A stretch of 8,095 bases of DNA, taken from positions 1 through 8,095 of the forward strand of contig DAZU01000080.1 in NCBI GenBank assembly GCA_002507425.1, in the 5' to 3' direction. Shown piece by piece: positions 6,321 to 8,095 of the stretch. Both the position numbers and the translations under genes were made by a program. Under the pieces are notes generated by a model. It was not told where the DNA came from. It saw nothing but the letters and a program-made list of their open reading frames with translations, and did no database searches. The stretch comes from Euryarchaeota archaeon UBA53 (GTDB taxonomy: Archaea; Thermoplasmatota; Poseidoniia; Poseidoniales; Poseidoniaceae). The first letter of the stretch is position 1, and each line of letters begins with the position of its first letter.

Positions 6321-6335
6321 GCCCCCTTCGGGGGC
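6321..6335. repeat. Perfect GC inverted repeat in divergent intergenic region
   Basis: GCCCCC and GGGGGC flank TTC, forming a six-base-pair hairpin (or a CUUCGG tetraloop with one fewer pair). It is the only strong inverted repeat between the divergent mscS-type and carboxypeptidase genes. There is no following T run on either strand, and both genes point away from it, so it is not an obvious terminator. It lies upstream of both candidate starts and could be an operator, but no binding factor can be named. Confidence 0.4.
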
Positions 6336-6354
6336 TATGTCAGTGACGCGACGC

Positions 6355-6361
6355 TTTGAAT
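6355..6361 (+). promoter_or_regulatory. Weak candidate TATA box for the carboxypeptidase gene
   Basis: The sequence TTGAATA lies about 34 bases before ATG 6392. It would give a transcription start near 6384 with a very short leader. No clear Shine-Dalgarno sequence is seen before the ATG. The G-rich stretch after the box (TAGGGGGTATG) makes alternatives such as TATGTATT at 6368-6375 possible, but that box is too close to the start codon. Confidence 0.22.
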
Positions 6362-6391
6362 AGGGGGTATGTATTGGGATGGACGGTAGCC

Positions 6392-8095
6392 ATGAAATTT
6401 GAATCTAGGAAGACGTCGCTCGTAATTCTACTATTACCATTCATGCTATCCTTCTTAGCTCCGATTGTAAGTGCGTCTCTCACTCAAGATTCAACGGTAA
6501 GTTCTGCAACTCAGGACTCAGAAGGTGGACTTACTCCATGGGATACATGGGATGATGATGCAGATTATATCTCATGTGAGACTAATGCAGATGGTAACGA
6601 AGTCTGCGATTATGTATTCCCTTGGGGAGGAGATGAGATGATGCAATTCAAAGAATATTACACCTTTGAGACAATAAGGGCAAGGATGATGCGAATTGCA
6701 GCAGATAACCCAGGTTTCATCGAATTTCACGAAGGATTGAATGGAGGCACTAACGCAAGAGGTGAAGAAACAACTGCCGATACTTACGAAGGTTGGCACT
6801 ACGGCCACTTGTCCCCATGGCTCAAAATTACTGCAAATGTTCAGGGCGGTGAGTATAACGCATTCAATGGAGACCGTGGAAACTATGCCGATCGTCCGGA
6901 TGTTATGATCGTAGGAAACCACCACGCAAGAGAGTGGATGAGCCATACTACTCCTATGCTATTTTTGGAGACTGTTGCTTACTATTACAACGGAGGGCCC
7001 GTCGATAATGATGGAGATGGAGCAATTGATGAGGATCCATGGGGAGACGCTGATGGTGATGGCCAAGTTGATGATGATGGCGATTGCTTAGCGCTAGACC
7101 CCGCATACCAGGATAGTAATGGAGATGGTAAAGCCTGTAATCCAGGAGACTTTGGTGTCGATGAGGACTTTAGCGAGGTTGAACTTACTAACCTAATCAA
7201 CAATCGCGAGATATACTTGATACCTCTTTTGAACACTGACGGATTTATTTACGATCAAACCGTTTTCTGTCCAGCGCCGGCATGGGAATCTTGTCCTAGT
7301 GGTGGGTGGAGAAAGAACCTACGAAATAACGGACCACAACCATTACCTGACATGAATGAGCAGGTGGATGAGGATTGTGATGGTGTAGACTTAAACAGAA
7401 ATTATCAATTTGAATGGGGATGGCCGCTTGGGGCAACAGTCCCTCTAATTCCTGGAACTTGCACACCAGCAGAAGACGAGCAAGCTGGGATTTCCAACAA
7501 CGATGTCTACACGGGTCCGTATGATACTACCGACAACGATGGGGATGGCTTACTCAACGAGGACAATGTAGACGGGGAGGATGATGATAACGATGGTCAG
7601 ACTGACGAAGATTGGGCTGGCGGGAATTCTGAACCCGAAACGAAATTTATTCAAGATATGACAGAGATGAATGATGATGATGGAGATGGCGCCTCAGATT
7701 ATGAAGCCACTTTAACCTACCATTCTTATTCTGAATTGGTATTGTATCCTTGGGGCCATTGCACAGGTTGTGAAACTACCGATCATGAGCAACTGGTTTA
7801 CCATGGTGATAAAATGGCTGAGATGACAGATTACACAAACATGCAGTCATCCGACTTGTATCCAACGACAGGTGACTTCTGTGATTGGCATTATGGTGTT
7901 CACGGTTCATTCTGCTACACCATGGAAATAGGAACGGCTTTCCATCAGCACGAAGATGATATTGATCATATCGCTGTTCGGAATAATGGTATTGCTTTCT
8001 ACATGGCTACCATAGCAGACAATCCCCGTCAAAGAGCTAACCTTGGTATCGCATTAACACATCAATATATTCAATCTCCAGATCAGGTTGTTGTC
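6392..8095 (+). CDS. Secreted M14-family zinc carboxypeptidase with calcium-repeat insertions, 3' end outside window
   Basis: This exported metallopeptidase removes C-terminal residues from peptides. A Sec signal peptide is clear: basic start (MKFESRK), hydrophobic core at about 9-25, and a VSA cleavage site after Ala28. Catalytic residues of the carboxypeptidase A type are all present: zinc ligands His178 and Glu181 in HAREW; Arg307 in WRK (Arg127 of bovine enzyme); Asn335-Arg336 in VDLNRN (Asn144-Arg145); zinc ligand His444 in HSYSE (His196); Tyr490 (probable Tyr248); and catalytic Glu512 in YTMEIG (Glu270). SEPET at 413-417 is also family-typical. Spacing shows two insertions: His178-Arg307 is about 70 residues longer than in the bovine enzyme, and Asn335-His444 about 57 longer, and these regions hold Asp-rich calcium repeats. 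The 568 visible residues cover the catalytic core; further C-terminal domains may follow. Divergent from the mscS-type gene. Confidence 0.93.
   Translation, partial: MKFESRKTSLVILLLPFMLSFLAPIVSASLTQDSTVSSATQDSEGGLTPWDTWDDDADYISCETNADGNEVCDYVFPWGGDEMMQFKEYYTFETIRARMMRIAADNPGFIEFHEGLNGGTNARGEETTADTYEGWHYGHLSPWLKITANVQGGEYNAFNGDRGNYADRPDVMIVGNHHAREWMSHTTPMLFLETVAYYYNGGPVDNDGDGAIDEDPWGDADGDGQVDDDGDCLALDPAYQDSNGDGKACNPGDFGVDEDFSEVELTNLINNREIYLIPLLNTDGFIYDQTVFCPAPAWESCPSGGWRKNLRNNGPQPLPDMNEQVDEDCDGVDLNRNYQFEWGWPLGATVPLIPGTCTPAEDEQAGISNNDVYTGPYDTTDNDGDGLLNEDNVDGEDDDNDGQTDEDWAGGNSEPETKFIQDMTEMNDDDGDGASDYEATLTYHSYSELVLYPWGHCTGCETTDHEQLVYHGDKMAEMTDYTNMQSSDLYPTTGDFCDWHYGVHGSFCYTMEIGTAFHQHEDDIDHIAVRNNGIAFYMATIADNPRQRANLGIALTHQYIQSPDQVVV
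7004..7141 (+). other. Thrombospondin type-3-like calcium repeats inserted in peptidase domain (residues 205-250)
   Basis: Asp-rich loops DNDGDGAIDED, DADGDGQVDDDGD and DSNGDGKA follow one another between the HAREW and WRK catalytic motifs. Cys232 and Cys249 bracket the segment LALDPAYQDSNGDGKA, like the Cys pair and NPxQxDxDxDG pattern of thrombospondin type-3 repeats, so a disulfide is likely. Such repeats bind calcium in known secreted proteins. Their role here is inferred to be calcium-dependent stability in seawater. Confidence 0.65.
7532..7699 (+). other. Second Asp-rich calcium-binding insertion in peptidase domain (residues 381-436)
   Basis: DNDGDGLLNED (381-391) and DDDNDGQTDED (397-407) precede the conserved SEPET motif, and NDDDGDGASDYE (427-438) lies just before the zinc-ligand His444. 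The loops follow the DxDxDG calcium pattern. This insertion lacks the Cys pair of the first one. Confidence 0.6.

Noticed and set aside
6572..6946. Minus-strand open frame inside the carboxypeptidase gene
   Set aside because: It is a shadow of the sense frame, which contains the signal peptide and zinc motifs. The Cys/Ser-rich product has no recognisable features.
6985..7236. Ser/Pro-rich minus-strand open frame
   Set aside because: It arises from the complement of the repeated GAT/GGA codons of the calcium loops, so its low complexity is a by-product.
6999..7699. Repeated GATGGNGATGG units as a possible DNA repeat array or CRISPR
   Set aside because: The similarity follows the DxDxDG protein pattern in frame, unit spacing is irregular, and there are no spacers.

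Overview
This window most resembles a compact archaeal chromosome, with marine Euryarchaeota of the Poseidoniales (Marine Group II) type as the best guess. The evidence is indirect. Start codons are preceded either by GGTGA/GAGGAG Shine-Dalgarno sequences or by an AT-rich box about 25-27 bases upstream, as expected for leaderless archaeal transcripts. The window also has a cis-prenyltransferase with an archaeal-looking N-terminal region, a DUF354 glycosyltransferase-like protein, and a secreted zinc carboxypeptidase carrying acidic calcium-binding repeats. No rRNA, tRNA, phage, IS element or CRISPR array is visible. Almost every base is coding: the only gaps above 50 bases lie around 1973-2027 and 6265-6391.

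Left part (1-1972, minus strand): a RidA-family enamine/imine deaminase, a 60-residue two-helix membrane protein and a phosphohexomutase (phosphomannomutase/phosphoglucomutase family, running off the left edge) read in that order. The first two are almost contiguous. The mutase may also have its own leaderless promoter.

Middle (2028-5227): a DUF354 glycosyltransferase-like gene (plus) runs head-on into a Nudix hydrolase (minus), with the two 3' ends overlapping by 30 bases. The Nudix gene lies directly downstream of a cis-prenyltransferase gene (UppS family, minus). The prenyltransferase start codon overlaps, on the opposite strand, the start codon of an unrecognised 344-residue protein with a C-terminal membrane hairpin (plus).

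Right part (5215-8095): an MscS-type mechanosensitive channel gene (minus) overlaps the 3' end of the unrecognised gene by 13 bases. A short intergenic region with a perfect GC hairpin separates it from a divergent secreted M14 carboxypeptidase gene. That gene carries thrombospondin-type-3-like calcium repeats inserted within the catalytic domain and runs off the right edge.

Functionally, the hexomutase (sugar phosphates), the cis-prenyltransferase (polyprenyl carrier lipid) and the DUF354 protein could all serve surface-glycan assembly, but this rests on family knowledge and proximity only. The carboxypeptidase fits a protein-degrading heterotroph. I found no clear new multi-gene system. The most unusual points are the zero-distance divergent start pair at 4192-4195, the unrecognised protein beside it, and the calcium-repeat insertions in the peptidase.
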